From Neurospora crassa OR74A (taxonomy: Eukaryota; Ascomycota; Sordariomycetes; Sordariales; Sordariaceae), in assembly GCF_000182925.2 (NCBI RefSeq), contig NC_026506.1, positions 4,030,001 through 4,094,000 on the forward strand: a stretch of 64,000 nucleotides of DNA, in the 5' to 3' direction. Numbering within the stretch: position 1 is the first letter of the stretch; every line of letters begins with the position of its first letter. Under the pieces are notes generated by a model. The model ran no database searches. It saw only the letters and a list, made by a program, of their open reading frames with translations, and was not told the origin of the DNA. The translations under genes were made by a program, and so were the position numbers. Below, piece by piece: positions 1-11,930 of this stretch.

Positions 1-1463
1 CACACTCAAGATGAGGTAGAGAAAGGTAGCTGATAAGAAAATTGTTGCTGAACTGCATATCCAATTGGATAAACCCCTTGTCGGCGCTAAAAGGATAAAT
101 TTGATCGGCGAAAGAGATGGTAACGGCCCACCATATCCATCCGGTGTAACGCCGACGATCTTGACATGTCTTCGCAGGTTATTCTTGCCACTGCGACCCT
201 GGCTAGGTAGGTTGCCTTACTGACGCCTTGTGCTTTCTCTTCTTGAGGTGACACTGATAATCGCGGTTCGTCTTCGGCGAGATCCAGCCTTCGTTGCGGT
301 CGGTTGGAGCGGCTGCCGTCAACACTGATGTTGGAAAACGAAATCTGCCTTGCGGTCTACCCCATGGACTAGGTAGCCGGGTGCTTCACAGGAGTTGCAT
401 CGATCCAAAACACAGGAGGTCTGCAAGAACATTCCGATCTCAAGAGAAGAGGAGCAAATGGACACAACTGCAAAGGCCATTGAAGCGTTCTTTGGTTACA
501 GAAAAAAAAAGAAAAAAAAAAAGGACATACCCAACCCATTTGTTCCGGGCCTTCAAGGTTCATCGTTGTGGTTGCGTCCGCCGTTAGCCGCTACAAACCA
601 ACTCTGGTGTCGAGGCCGCCGCAGAGCTACGGGCCCGATGACGGGATCGCCTTGGTCAGTGGGACCTGGATCGTCAATCCACTTTCGCTTATCCAGCTAG
701 CGCAAGATTTACCGTTGTACCGTCGTTTCGAATCTCAGCTCTGGAACTGGCCAGACTCCCACTCTTTCCCAGGAGAGAGTGTTCCACATACAAGGCCGAT
801 CAGTAACAGACCCGGGTGACCGCTGCAGCGCGCGGTCTACACTCTAAGGTCTTGGTCCTTTTGTTCAGTTTCGGAGATCCAAAATGTCAAAGGTCGGTTG
901 TCCGGTTGGGGTGGTGCACACAACCTTCCATCCCCCGATGTCGGAGGACAATAGTTTTTTGAGTTAAGGTAGGTAGGAACGGGATTCAGGCTTGGCGATA
1001 AGCGTTTATCGTTGATCACTGCTGTATCAGCGCAGCAATAGTGGCTGCCTGTTAGTGCACCATCTGAGCGACCCCGCGCTGGAGGTGTACAGGTACGGTA
1101 ATGACAATTGTAGGATGCAATCAATATCAATTAACGTTCCGTAATATAAAGCAGACAGGAAAAGTATTAACCAACACTCTAAGTATAGTTTCCAATTCTC
1201 TGAACGACATGTGTATAATAGCATCGTCTCATCGCTGAACAAAGGAATTATGGTCACAGGTAACTGAAACAGATGCAGACAGGAAAGAAAGACAAACAGT
1301 AGAGGGGATAAGCGAAGACAATATAGGAGCCTAACGTAGGTAGAAAAAGAGATTGTAGAAGGAAAATGGAATACAGCCAGCTGTATAGTGATTTAAAAAA
1401 ATAAGACATCCAACTTCTAACGATGTTTATATAGCATCCAGGCATTGCAGAACACTTCGATCC
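1..1463. other. Gene-poor spacer, left edge
   Basis: I see no convincing gene here. Short open frames exist on both strands but none has a recognisable motif, a splice pattern or a credible length. The stretch includes an A-rich run near 500-523 (two A tracts split by a G). The last few hundred bases lie downstream of the minus-strand zinc-finger gene and may hold its 3' untranslated region. Confidence 0.5.
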
Positions 1464-2360
1464 TCACGCTGTCGACCTGATAGGATGCGCAGTCTTCATA
1501 TGCCTCCACAAGTTGTCCTCGCGAGTGAAAGTCTTCCCGCCTTCATGGGAGTATTCGCAACCCTGCGCTAGGCAGTGGAATCCCGGGACGGCGGCACCAC
1601 TCCCGCTCCCGCTGCCGTCGCTAGTCTTTTTCTGATGTTTCTTGGTTGTGAGATGGCGCTCGTGGTCCCGTTTTGTCTGCGAAGAGGTACCACAGTCGGT
1701 GCAGTGATAGCGAGCAGTCGCGCGGGTGTTGGGGCTGCGACCTTCATTGCCTGATGGAGATGGGGTACGGGATGTGGTGTCTGGGGTGGAGGAGGGCAGG
1801 CTGCCGGGGTTAATGGAAGATGATTCCAGAACCCGAACGGTGGGACGCTCTAGGGACGTTAAGTTGACGGTTTGAGGAGGGGCTGGAGCAGAAGGCTGAG
1901 ACAAATTGTCGTGATAGACCGTGTCAAGGACCGGGATGGTGTTTCCATCCACGCCCTCCAAAGATTGCATAACTCCCTCGTCCTGAAGGTCCTGGAAGTG
2001 GCCGGTAGTGGGAGGGATGTGCTGAGACCAGTCATAACCAGATAAGCCTTCCATTACAAACGGTGGAGAGTCCATACACGTGTAAGAATTGGCGATAGGG
2101 TACTATGCTGGATGTATTAGCAGCGGTCAACATGCACGCGGGTACCTTGGTAGATTGTTTGAAGATGGAATAACCAATGAACGTACAGAGCTAGTGATAT
2201 CGAGCTCTTGGTTGGTAGATTCGTGTGACTGTCCAAGGACGTTGGATAATGCTTCGCTACTGCCGTCGTCGGCAAAGCCCAAAAGAGGGTTGTAGACATT
2301 GGAGATGTCATTGTCTGTGACGGGTAAAGGATGATGCAGATCGAAGTGGTTGTAATCCAT
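1464..2360 (-). CDS. Short C2H2 zinc-finger protein, paralogue 1 (2 exons)
   Basis: Predicted 270-residue protein. Exon 1 is 2360-2187, exon 2 is 2102-1464. The intron (2186-2103, 84 nt) begins GTACGT, has a GCTAAT branch site and ends CATAG; it is phase 0 and keeps the frame. The N-terminal half is acidic and Ser/Pro-rich, as in an activation or low-complexity region. The C-terminal third carries two zinc fingers: one starting YHCTDCGTSSQTKRDHERH and ending in KKH, and a second (CLAQGCEY...DNLWRHMKTAH) with a longer spacer. A GSGSGSG linker separates them. Paired fingers of this kind are typical of fungal putative transcription factors; targets are unknown. It resembles the gene at 9323-10074 in finger sequence, intron phase and exon proportions. 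DNA binding is inferred from the family only. Confidence 0.82.
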
Positions 2361-4719
2361 GATGGCTTATCGAAACAGCTGAGTGTAGGTAGAAATGAAG
2401 TGAAATTAGGTATTGGATCCGTTCTTTAGCGGGGATGTATAGTGCTGTGCTGCTAAGTTTTTAGTGAGCTTCTTGATAGTGTTTGGACGACGTGCAAGCG
2501 TGCAAGCAGGACTTAGAAGCTTGTCCTTTATAGAAGGCCATCTTTTGTCTGACTAGGGGGAGAAAAAAAGAGGCCAGAAGCTAATAAGGGGTGTAGTAGA
2601 CATTGTTCCTAACACATCGATGGATGTCGTTCTATCGTCGGATAATCAAAGATAGCAGTGAGGAGCGGTCCGTCTGGACCTGCGACTGTGTAATGAAATT
2701 GAATTGCGCGGAACGGTGGTGCGGGTGAGGATCCACTGGTCCTCCAACACTGGAGAGTACTAGTCAAGTACGCCCGGGTCCGGTGGGTGGGCACGGTGGG
2801 GTACTAGGGCATTTCCATCCACAGCAGCAAATCCCGTCCCCCGGCCACCGCAGTTGGATGGATCCTCCCCAATTGCCTTTGATACTACCTACGTACAGCG
2901 GCAGGGGCATCGATCTGATTGCGCCCGCCCGTGGAACCTGGAATCAATAAGGTACCTAGAGGTAGAGGTAGGTACCTAGAGGTATGTAAGTAATACAACT
3001 TCAACTTTCTTTGGTCTTCTTTCGACGTTTGCACAAAACACTCGCCCCGCGCTCCAACATCATACAAGTAATACTTATCTCTACACTACACTGCAACTCA
3101 AACCCTTATCTACCTATAGGCATTACATTACACTACAGTCATTCCGTCGGTTTGCTATTTACTACACTGCAGTATCCGTAGGGTACGTTTGTAGTGGAGG
3201 TAAAAGCTTCTGAATTGACAGCTCAGTGAGAACATTCCCCAGAGCCCCTACATCACAAGCTCAACGGCAAGTGGGATTACTTACCTGGTAACGTCGTGCC
3301 CGGACGGAGTTTCCATCATGGTTGTTGGTTGCCACGTCTAGGCCTGCCTGCCCCGGTTGTCATTTGCCGATCGTTTCGCATCAATTGTTCAGCTTAGCAC
3401 ACATGACCCCGGTCCCTGGGGCTATTCTTGCTCATTGTACCTAATACGTGAGAAAAAGCGCCAATGCTAGTGATCCGCCAGGTGCAGGAACGATGCACTC
3501 GGCGCAAATCTACCTAGATCCCCCCCTGGGCCGGGCCGCCCTAAGCCCCCCCTTCCAAAACAGAAAAACAGTCTTGGATCGACTAGATCCCTCAAACTTT
3601 GCAAGAATGACAAGACTTGGAACGAGCAATGACATTTCATCAATATGCACTAGGTAGAAACAAATAAAGTCATTCCGAGGAAACACGGCCGCTGCGGGAT
3701 CTATCTGGGATGGCGTGTGCGCTACGGACGGACCATAGTCGTACTAGATAGGTTTCTTGTCTCTCGAGTGAGCCAGGGGCAGTTATCGAAGTCCCAATCC
3801 AACCTAAATAAGGACAACCACACCAAACGACAGCGCCGATCAGCCGGTGCCTGGCTAGAGCGACCTAAGTGAAACGCAGGCGCAGCCTGTTGGACATGGG
3901 TGTGGTGGGTGTCCCGTATCACGTCACTCACGTGCGGTCAGCCATTCTAGCACCCGGCCCCGGGCTTCACTGGGCCATATAGTGTAGTAGCTCCACCGCC
4001 CGCACAATTGCTCCTCTACCCTCATTTCTAAATCTTCAGACTTATCGAGTCTTCCCCTTCACAACTAGGTCAATACATCACCATCATACAGTTGATTGCT
4101 TTCGTTGTTGTTCAGCCTGTTCACACTAAGTGTTGAGTGGAACTCTACGTACAAATCTTCTTTCGCGAAACAACAACGCGTTGAGGGAAACAAGCTTCAT
4201 TGAGCCTTGCTGCCCCTAGTTGGCGACGTCAAGGAAAACGGCGAACGGCGGGTCGTTCAGGCCAGGGGCAGCCCCCGGCCGTTTCCCTTGAACGGACCCA
4301 GGCGGGGCCTGGCAGCCCCAGGGGAGCCCAGTGGACACGCCTCTTCCCGTTACAAGTATTCCCTAGATCCCTACTACAGTCGAACCCCCTGAAACTGCAT
4401 ACTCCAGATGCTGCATATTTGCTAATTACCTAGTGCATAGAAGTTCCAGAGCTGAATTCGCCATTTCTGCCCTAGCCCCGCCTCCAGAAACTGCATATAC
4501 GCCATTTCCTAGTACACGGATTTTGGCGGTCTGGATTACATGTAGTTTCAGGGGGTTCAACTGTAGATCCTGTCCAGTTGAGGTGATTCTTTCCATCCGT
4601 CAGTCACAGGCACACAGCGACACAGGGTGGGTCGGAGGTGGTCACGCAATGCCCTTGTACCTGTACCTGGCTGGGCGCTCTTTTGGGTGTCGATTATTAC
4701 GCTTAGAACCCACTTTTTC

Positions 4720-4975
4720 TCTTTTGGCCGCAGCAATGAGATTTCCGGACAGCGCATGGCCTCGCTCGACTTCCGTTTCACTGCACTGCAAGTTCCGTCT
4801 GCTGGCCGCCCGTGTCTCCATGGTCTTGGCGCTCGGGCCCATTCCGTCACTGGCACTCCCATCCTGGGTATTTACCTGGCTGCCCTGCACTGCTTTTCCC
4901 CTTCGGACCCGTTCCTATTCCTAGACTCAACACCTTTTCGTCGTCTTAGTCCAACAACTTCAGCAGACCGAAAAG
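4720..4975 (+). repeat. Diverged dispersed repeat, copy A
   Basis: This stretch matches, in reverse orientation, the sequence at about 11690-11930. The best-kept core includes a shared CAACACCTTTTCGTCGTC near 4929 preceded by similar TTTTCCCCTT and GTTCCT blocks, and both copies read SLALPSW and STPFRR in one frame. By eye the identity is roughly 70 percent over about 130 bp, with weaker similarity further out. The family is not recognised, and the borders are estimates. Confidence 0.45.
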
Positions 4976-5057
4976 TCTTTTTGTCCGGACCTCTGCCCGT
5001 GTGCATGCATGTGGCCTTTTGTCCTTTGGTTTTTCTCCATCTACCTCCCCCCCTTCT

Positions 5058-5059
<2 letters not shown>

Positions 5060-5098
<39 letters not shown>
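5060..5098. repeat. Poly-T homopolymer, 39 bases
   Basis: An uninterrupted run of 39 T, preceded by a C/T-rich lead-in. It is an unstable mononucleotide tract and its exact length may be affected by sequencing error. No gene is near enough on the minus strand for it to be a retroposed poly-A tail that I can assign. Confidence 0.9.
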
Positions 5099-6200
5099 CT
5101 AAAACGTGTTTTCACATCCCGATACCTAGGTATGCTGGAACCATAATCTGTCGTCACAACAAGCCAAGAAAACAAGGCTGGATTTCTGGAAGACTGGAGT
5201 GAGACAGCATGAAATCAAGGTGATTCCCAGCCAATGCACAAAGAGCCGCATCGCAGCGGAAACACCCAGCATCCGTCCGTTTACACCCGGTACGCAGCAG
5301 AACGTCAAGCACAGTGTCGCATTGTTCTTTGATGCAGATATAATGTCTTGTCATTGCCAACTCTATGTCCCCCGATCTAATTAAAAGAACGTAATACATA
5401 GCCTAACGCATTCTTCCAGTTGGCGTTATGAACATGGGGGCAACCTTGTCCAGCGGCGTCTGGTCCGCCCTTCCTCCGCTTTGTTATCTTCCAATACTTT
5501 TCCCCCATGGAGGTGGACGCCGACCTTGTGGCTGTTCCATACCACCTCCTCAAAACTGGCCTGTTCAAGCACGCTCCAGTGCATGGTGACATGCATGCAT
5601 GCAGGGCTCAGTTCCTACCCCAAACCTAATTGGAGGCCAGAGGCACTTCCGCTGGAGACGCAGGCGCATCTACAAATGGCCCTCTTTGCGCCTCCATCAA
5701 AGGCAGCAGACCATGTATGATGCCGAAAGCATACAATGCATCTGCGCCTACCAAGAAAAGAAGTAAAACAAATGCTGGTTCGTATCCATCAAGAGCCGGA
5801 TGCCACACTGATGGGTAGTATGCCTTGTGGATCAGTCGTGTTTGCTCAGCCCCGACTATGATCGAACTGGCGCGGTAATCAAGAAAAAAAGAAAAGAAGA
5901 AAGGAGGTAAGAATTTGTCGTCATCAAGTCGATAATCAGCGTGTCGTGCATCCGGGGCCCAAGTAGAACATGTACTGGATTGCCAAAGCGCGATCGGTTC
6001 CGATATCGAAGGTCGTGCCGTGATTGAGCGTCATGTGGGCATCAAAAATATACAAATGGGAAGACAGGCGACATATCCGTTTCCGAAATGGCCATGTCCT
6101 GCCCAAAAGTCGTGTGTGCGTGTCTGATCATGTCGCTCCTTGTCAAGTACGAACAGCGGTGATCTGCCTACACAGCAACAAGCCAACGAGCGGAGCGCTT

Positions 6201-6626
6201 CTACCGATCGGCCTCGTTGAAGTTGACGCGCTTCGAGCTCCTTCCCCACGAGTTCTGCTGGTACCGGCTCTCAAAGTTTGGCTGCTCGGGCGATACGCTC
6301 TCCATGCTAGGCTGCTTCGAGGGTGTCGAGCTGCTGCCGAATCCGGGCACGGTAGACCACCTGTTGGAGACCTTCCTGGCGGGTGTTTCTTCTTTGGGAG
6401 AGCTGACGCCGACGTCGGGGGAGAAGGGCATTTCTCGGGTGGCGTTGGTCGCGCTCGACTTGGTCGAGGAACCGGTGGTGTTGGGGGTGTTGTAGACGTA
6501 TTCGCCATCGACGTAGGTAGCGTTAGAGACAAAGGTGGAGCGACGATGACGGCGGCGGGTGTAGCGCTGCTCAAGACGGAACAGCTCGATCTTGGCTTGG
6601 ATGCGGTCGAAGAGACTGAGACCCAT
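6201..6626 (-). CDS. Small conserved fungal protein of unknown function
   Basis: A single-exon 141-residue frame with an ATG start at 6626. The N-terminus (MGLSLFDRIQAKIELF followed by RLEQRYTRRRHRR) is a basic amphipathic helix. Next comes a segment reading TFVSNATYVDGEYVYN and then a long Ser/Thr/Pro-rich, probably disordered tail with SP and TP sites that could be phosphorylated. I recall short ascomycete hypothetical proteins with this kind of start but no established function. There is no signal peptide and no membrane segment. Several long overlapping frames on both strands at this locus are shadows of the same GC-rich coding sequence. The call rests on the protein-like N-terminus, the proper start codon and that recollection; a homology search was not possible. 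Confidence 0.68.
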   Translation of the reverse strand: MGLSLFDRIQAKIELFRLEQRYTRRRHRRSTFVSNATYVDGEYVYNTPNTTGSSTKSSATNATREMPFSPDVGVSSPKEETPARKVSNRWSTVPGFGSSSTPSKQPSMESVSPEQPNFESRYQQNSWGRSSKRVNFNEADR

Positions 6627-9322
6627 TGTGATGGATTTCTGATGGCGTTGTGATTTGGAAGAGTGTTGGCTTTCGTGTCGCGGACGAGAGTAGCAATCAA
6701 TTGATCAATTGCGCAAGTGAAGGCGTCGGCGTTGTCGTCGCGTGCAAAGAGTGAAGTGGTTTTCGGGATCGGAAGAGATGGTAAAAGATTGGTGACGTCG
6801 CGGATACTGAGTTCCGAGATGAAAGGGTGGGTATATTGCTGGGGCGCGGAATGACCGGAGACTCAGGCTTGTGTTTCAATGACAGACTGGTGGTGAGGGG
6901 ATTTGGATAGAGAGAGTGTGTGGGATGGCCCTGGTAGTTGTAGAGAACGAGTGTAGGGTCGACTTATCGGGCCTGCTGGCTGACGTTACAGTCGATTAAA
7001 GAGAGCCGCGCGGTGGTTGGTGGAGGTTGGGGAGAAGCAGGTGAACCATTCGAGAGGAGAGGGGAGAGCGGGAGAGGGGAAGAAGCAGTTGAAGAAGGAA
7101 AAAGATGGAAGAAATGGTTCGTTACGACGGCACCGGGGCCTCATGGTGCCACTGCATCCCCTGTCGTGGTTGCCCACAGCACACCCACAGCAGCAGTCCT
7201 CCACTCGCACACTGCCCTTCGGGACCGGGAATGGACCCTCTGCAGTTCTGGATCCCCGCCTTCCATGCTGAAAGTGGTAAAAGGGCTCCGCTTTTCTTTA
7301 CGTTAATCGCTGCCATTGGACAATGGATCCTAGCGCCAGGCACAAGAAGCATCCAGACCCACGATTAATTAAAAGGCGAGAAAGGGAACATGGATCAATT
7401 GCCCTCAGTTCCTGCTGACACAACAGGGCCATCCTGTCTCGTTTTTTCTTGCAAAACAAAACACAAAGCACGGATCCATTCATCATACACTAGGAGCGGA
7501 CTCCCGGGTTTGAGATGCCGTTTTGAGTTTATGCTCGATTCTTGGTACGAGCCTGGGCCACGTACTTTATCGCCGCATCCACACACTAAGTAGGTATGAT
7601 TTCGAGAGGACAAAAGTGAACAAGGTCATTGTCGCTTCCATGATTCCGATGTGCTCTGCGTCTTCTTCGGATATCGGCTAAAAAAAATTCTGCAACGCTG
7701 AACTGTCCAAGCCACAAGCGAGGAGCTAATGATGTGGACGATCAAGAGTGCCAGAAGAGTGGGATGCGCGCGGCGGCGGCCTCGAAGCAGCAGTTCCCGT
7801 CACTTAAGTTATCCAGCTTACCTACCTATCTCAGCCTGTGCCGCTAGCTGTGAGTGAATTATGAGAAACTAGTGAGGGTTCTAGTATCTAGACATAACCC
7901 TCGGTCGCACGACGACGGGAGTACTAAGTAACGGACCGAAGCGGTGAAATTGCCCGCCGACTCAAACCGGATTGTCTTGCCATCAATCGACGCTTTTCTT
8001 CCAGAAATTGTCTCGCGATTGAAGAATGCAAGACAAGACCGTTACTTGTCAGAAGGAAGACAAAAAAGCGATGGCGAGACATGGGGAAATGACCGCCCCT
8101 TGATGATGAAACGATAGGTAGGTAGCGACGAGCACGGCATCCCAGGGTGGCGCTGGGTCATGATGTGCACAAAGGGAATCACGATCACCCGGCCACACAA
8201 CTTGAAGTGAGCACTAAGCACGGGCCTTTTTCTGATTGCGCTCATCAGCAACCAAAACCTCCAAACTTCTTCCCCGCCCCCCTGATTTTCATTGACCTTC
8301 CATCCCGGGCGGCTCCCCACGTGTCTGTACCTGCGTCACTGGAGACTGAAGTCTTTTCTTCATTCCAATTCAACGAACCGTATGGACACTCGGACCACTC
8401 GTCATCGACCACAAATCACAAACTATCCGCACCGAGCCTTGGGTGACCTTTCACGAACTCTCAATCCCGCGTCGCGCACACCCGTCCGTCTTGAGGTTAT
8501 TCGCACGACCGTCCCCCATCGAGGAGTGAAAGCGGTATGGCCCGGCCGATTGACGACCGGTCGATCGCGCTGCCGACGCGGAAATTACGTTGTCGACATT
8601 TTTCTGCACAGCCCAGCGGCTTTCGGTTTCAGGGGTTTCTTGAAGAACTCCTGTCAATACTACCAGCCAGATGGCAAGGCGAGAAAAAGAAGAAAGAGTG
8701 ACCCCCGGCCGGCATTCACCATCGCTTCTAAAATTACGGCACAGACCTTAACTCCATACCTTACTCAGCTTCGCGAGCTTCTACTGCGTAGTACACTTTC
8801 GATGCCGCTTGCTGACAAAGGAATTGTTAGTGCAACAGCGAGTTCCACATAGTCTTGGCGTTGAAGGTAGGGTTAACAGGACGGCGAGCACACATCTAGT
8901 CCTCCAAACTCACTTCGAACACGCCTCAATTGGACTCGGCTCAGTTACTCAGACACTTGAAGAACGGCTACATCGAGGCAATCTCAGAACGTCAAATCCT
9001 TGATACTAAGGAAGGCACGATGTTTCGGGCATCATCATAGAAGTCTCGTAAGACATGAAAGCGTTTATCATTCTTGTTAGCGCAAGACTCACCTGGCTGG
9101 CTTCTATACCTCTATAAAAGACCACCAGTCAACACGATAAGCGTCAGAAAGCTTTGCACGGTTTGAATAGGATCATTAATTACTGTAATATTTTAATGTA
9201 TATCCTCTTGCTTACCCTCTACAAATAACTCAATCGTGCTATCACTATCTCTCCTATAAGTACCTCGCTAACAAGAAAGCAGATGCGTCCATCTCTACTC
9301 CTTGAACCATTACAGCGCTTCA
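6627..9322. other. Spacer without a supportable gene
   Basis: The first few hundred bases are the promoter and 5' leader of the minus-strand gene ending at 6626. The rest has only short frames on both strands with no domain, no consistent splice signals and no recognisable repeat. The 9000-9322 part is AT-richer and probably contains the 3' end of the zinc-finger gene that follows. Confidence 0.45.
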
Positions 9323-10074
9323 TCACTCATCTTCACCCGAGATGCCATGCATCTTAGTAATGTGCCTCCACAGGTTATCCTTGCGCGGGAATGTCTTGTC
9401 GCAGGATACGACTGGGCAGCGGAAGCCAGTGCCACGGCTCGGTGACGACTCCAACTCAATCTCTCTTGAACCGTTCCTGATGGCGTTCTTGAGATGCTTC
9501 TTGGTAGCCAAGTGGCGATTGAAGTCTCGCGGCGTCTTGGCGGAGATGGAACCACAGTGATTGCAAGTGAAGAGCTTGGGATTGGGAGTGAGGGATGCGG
9601 CTGGCTCGGCAGAGGCTAAACTCAAGGCTTTGTTACGTTCTGGGTAGTTGAGCCTGTCGGGAATGACCCTGGGAGCTTGGGCGAGCAAAGGTCCAGCAGC
9701 ATCCATGTTATTTTCAGCGGAAGGACCAGCGAGGACCAAACCGCCAGCGTTGTCGAGGGCGCCATTACCATGGCCGGAGTACTTGGGAACAAGCATGAAG
9801 GTTAGTATGGGCATTCACATCATGAGTCGCCAGTATACGTCAGGTCAACCTTGGGATAGATCTGGATATGGAGGAGAGATATGAGAAGGTACGTGGACAG
9901 GCAAGGAGTACTGGGTACCTCTGGGCAAAGACAGACGAGCGGGTCGGGGGCTTGCTCCTGGTCAAGGCCGTTCCATAGGGCTTGATCAGCCTCATCGTCG
10001 AAGAAGGTCATGCCATTGGCATTGACAGGGAACTGAATAGGGCAAAGTTCGTGAAGATGCTCAGAGAAGTCCAT
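9323..10074 (-). CDS. Short C2H2 zinc-finger protein, paralogue 2 (2 exons)
   Basis: Predicted 204-residue protein. Exon 1 is 10074-9919 (starts MDFSEHLHELCP), exon 2 is 9781-9323. The phase-0 intron (9918-9782, 137 nt) runs from GTACCC to CCCAAG with an ACTAAC branch site about 20 bases before the acceptor. The donor is weaker than in the two sister genes; the first-exon boundary is therefore less certain than the rest. Two fingers occupy the C-terminal half: FTCNHCGSISAKTPRDFNRH...KKH and FRCPVVSCDKTFPRKDNLWRH...MH. The order, spacing and the DNLWRH signature match the gene at 1464-2360. A nuclear, DNA-binding role is inferred from the fingers. Confidence 0.78.
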
Positions 10075-10464
10075 TGCGTCGGTGGTCGTTTAATGGTCCA
10101 GGAATGTCTGAGTGTGAGGAGGGGCTTGGAACTGAAGAGTGAAAACAAAATGGAGAGACCATCATGGGCTTTACCTCTATTTAAAATAAAACAGCTGTAC
10201 GCTGCTCCTTGAGGAGGCCAAACCATCACGATGCTTTTTGGATAGGATAATTCGCATCTTTGAGGTCTTATGAACGAGGGAGACAAGGCGCGAGGTTGAT
10301 GTGAGCCGCTTATTGTCGTAACATGCTCTGCTTATACGGTTCGTTGCCGTACCATTTCCCACACTCAAACACCTGTGCAGTCTTGGCCACGAACAGGGGT
10401 TCAGTACCGTACCTGCGCCTACTTCACGTGGGAATCAGGTAATTTCAGCCACTCGGAGCTCGCT

Positions 10465-10573
10465 GATAAACCGTGCCCTTTCCAACCGCATGTTAGACCG
10501 TCCCTATCCCGCCGATAAACCGTGCCGTGGGGCTATCCAATCGCGTGTTAGACCGTCGCTATCAGGTCCCGCC
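10465..10573. repeat. Imperfect two-copy tandem repeat
   Basis: Two adjacent units share GATAAACCGTGCC, then after a variable 6-12 base spacer TCCAAYCGCRTGTTAGACCG and a CTATC...CCCGCC end. Unit 1 is about 10465-10513 and unit 2 about 10514-10573. The conserved blocks with a variable middle look like a duplicated binding-site module. It lies about 400 bp upstream of the start of the minus-strand zinc-finger gene. Confidence 0.7.
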
Positions 10574-10671
10574 ATGTCCCACCTCCCGATTACGCCACCG
10601 TTCCATTCCCGTCATCGTTTTGTATGTGAAGTGTGCAACCTTCAGGGGCTTGGGTAGTCATCCCGTTAACG

Positions 10672-10949
10672 GTGAAAATTTATCCTTTTCTGCCAAGACT
10701 GGAGAGACTTGCAGTACTTAGCGACTTGTCGACGCCGCCAAGCAAGCGTCAGCCTGGAAATCGTCAAGAACCATTGGTCAATCTACCCCAGTATACTCCA
10801 CACGAGCTCACAGCATACCTGCAGTGACAAGTTGTGCTGCAAAAGCTGGAGGAATTGAGGTATCTGCATGGGCGCAACTGTAAAGGTGGATTCAGTAAGA
10901 CCAGCCGATTGACTACTTTTGGGCTTGGCAGAAAAGGATAAATTTTCAC
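10672..10949. repeat. Perfect 26-bp inverted repeat with 226-bp centre
   Basis: The arm at 10672-10697, starting GTGAAAATTTATCC, is repeated exactly and inverted at 10924-10949. The centre between the arms has no obvious repeat of its own. I could not find a target-site duplication directly outside the arms, so a miniature transposon is possible but not shown. Arms this exact in otherwise diverged spacer DNA suggest a recent origin or selection. Confidence 0.7.
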
Positions 10950-11689
10950 TGTCAAAGGCATTGCAATTCATCTCGGTGGTTTCTTTACTTTGCATCTGGT
11001 ACCCAGCGCCACAGAGTAGTCCGGGTAACAGTGGGTGGGTGCCCCTGTCTTTGACCCGGCCCCTTCCATCATTCCATGTGTACCCGACATGGGTGATACA
11101 GACCCCTGAACGCGGGGCCTCCAGCAAGTGCTCAAACTTGGCGTTTTCACGCAAAATGATGTAACCAAAACGACTCGGAAGATGCGATACACACACCCGA
11201 CAGCCGCCAACCATCAACCTCCGCGCGCCTGCTCTACTACCTCTAACGAGATGCACAGCTACTAATGATCACAACACAACCTAAAATCCGAGCCAGCTCC
11301 TTATAGTGTAGACCAATTTCACGCGGACGATCAGCTTTGGCGAACGACACCTGTATCAAGGTACATCTCAGTTGTTTAATGCTAGGCTGATTGCCCCGCT
11401 TGTTGCTGCAACGCTATCACCTGTGTGAGCCTGACCGTTAGACGATCCTCCGGGGACCTTACCTTTCCCACCATATTTATGCACATGAAACGAAACCAGC
11501 GGAAACACGGAAGAAGCTCCCGACTAAATTCACCTTCCCCGGTCAGTAGCCGGTGCCGCCCCGCGAGCTGTGTCCCTGCTGTGCCGACCTAACAAACGAA
11601 TCATTCAGCCGACCTTATCGCTCTTGATATCTACTCAACGCTATTTCGTTTCTTTGCTCTCAACATCCTGTCACTCTGAGTTGATGGCA

Positions 11690-11930
11690 TCAACTTAGCT
11701 GCATTTGGATGTCGGTTTTTGTCGGACGGGGACGACGAAAAGGTGTTGATTCTGGTAGCAGGAACAAGGAGAAGGGGAAAACCCCCCAGGAAGGGAGGGC
11801 TAGTGAAGTGAATGGGCGGCAAGAAGCGCGGCCGGCCAACAGCCGCCGTTTTTGGTGGAGTTCGTCATGTGCGTTGTCCGCCGGCTGAGCTTTACGGTCG
11901 CAGCTCAATTGAACTGCCTGGCACCGTCGC
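11690..11930 (-). repeat. Diverged dispersed repeat, copy B
   Basis: Reverse-oriented partner of the repeat at 4720-4975. The shared core CAACACCTTTTCGTCGTC is read on the minus strand near 11725-11745, followed upstream by similar TTTCCCCTTCT and CCTTCCTGGG blocks. The border positions are estimates and the family is unknown. Confidence 0.45.

Larger units (their letters stand above)
2361..6200. other. Long spacer with repeat fragments and a poly-T tract
   Basis: No gene can be supported in about 3.8 kb. The first part is the probable promoter of the minus-strand zinc-finger gene. TACC/TAGG-type short repeats occur around 2950-2990. A copy of a diverged dispersed repeat lies near 4720-4975 and a 39-base T run at 5060-5098. 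Open frames of 60-190 codons here end in low-complexity sequence or overlap the repeat and show no family motif. Confidence 0.5.

Noticed and set aside
4627-5202. A 191-codon plus-strand frame
   Set aside because: It runs through the 39-base T tract as poly-Phe and through the dispersed repeat; not a gene.
6024-6700. Long frames on both strands over the small conserved gene (up to 209 codons)
   Set aside because: They are shadows of the GC-rich 141-codon gene; their composition is repetitive and they have no motif.
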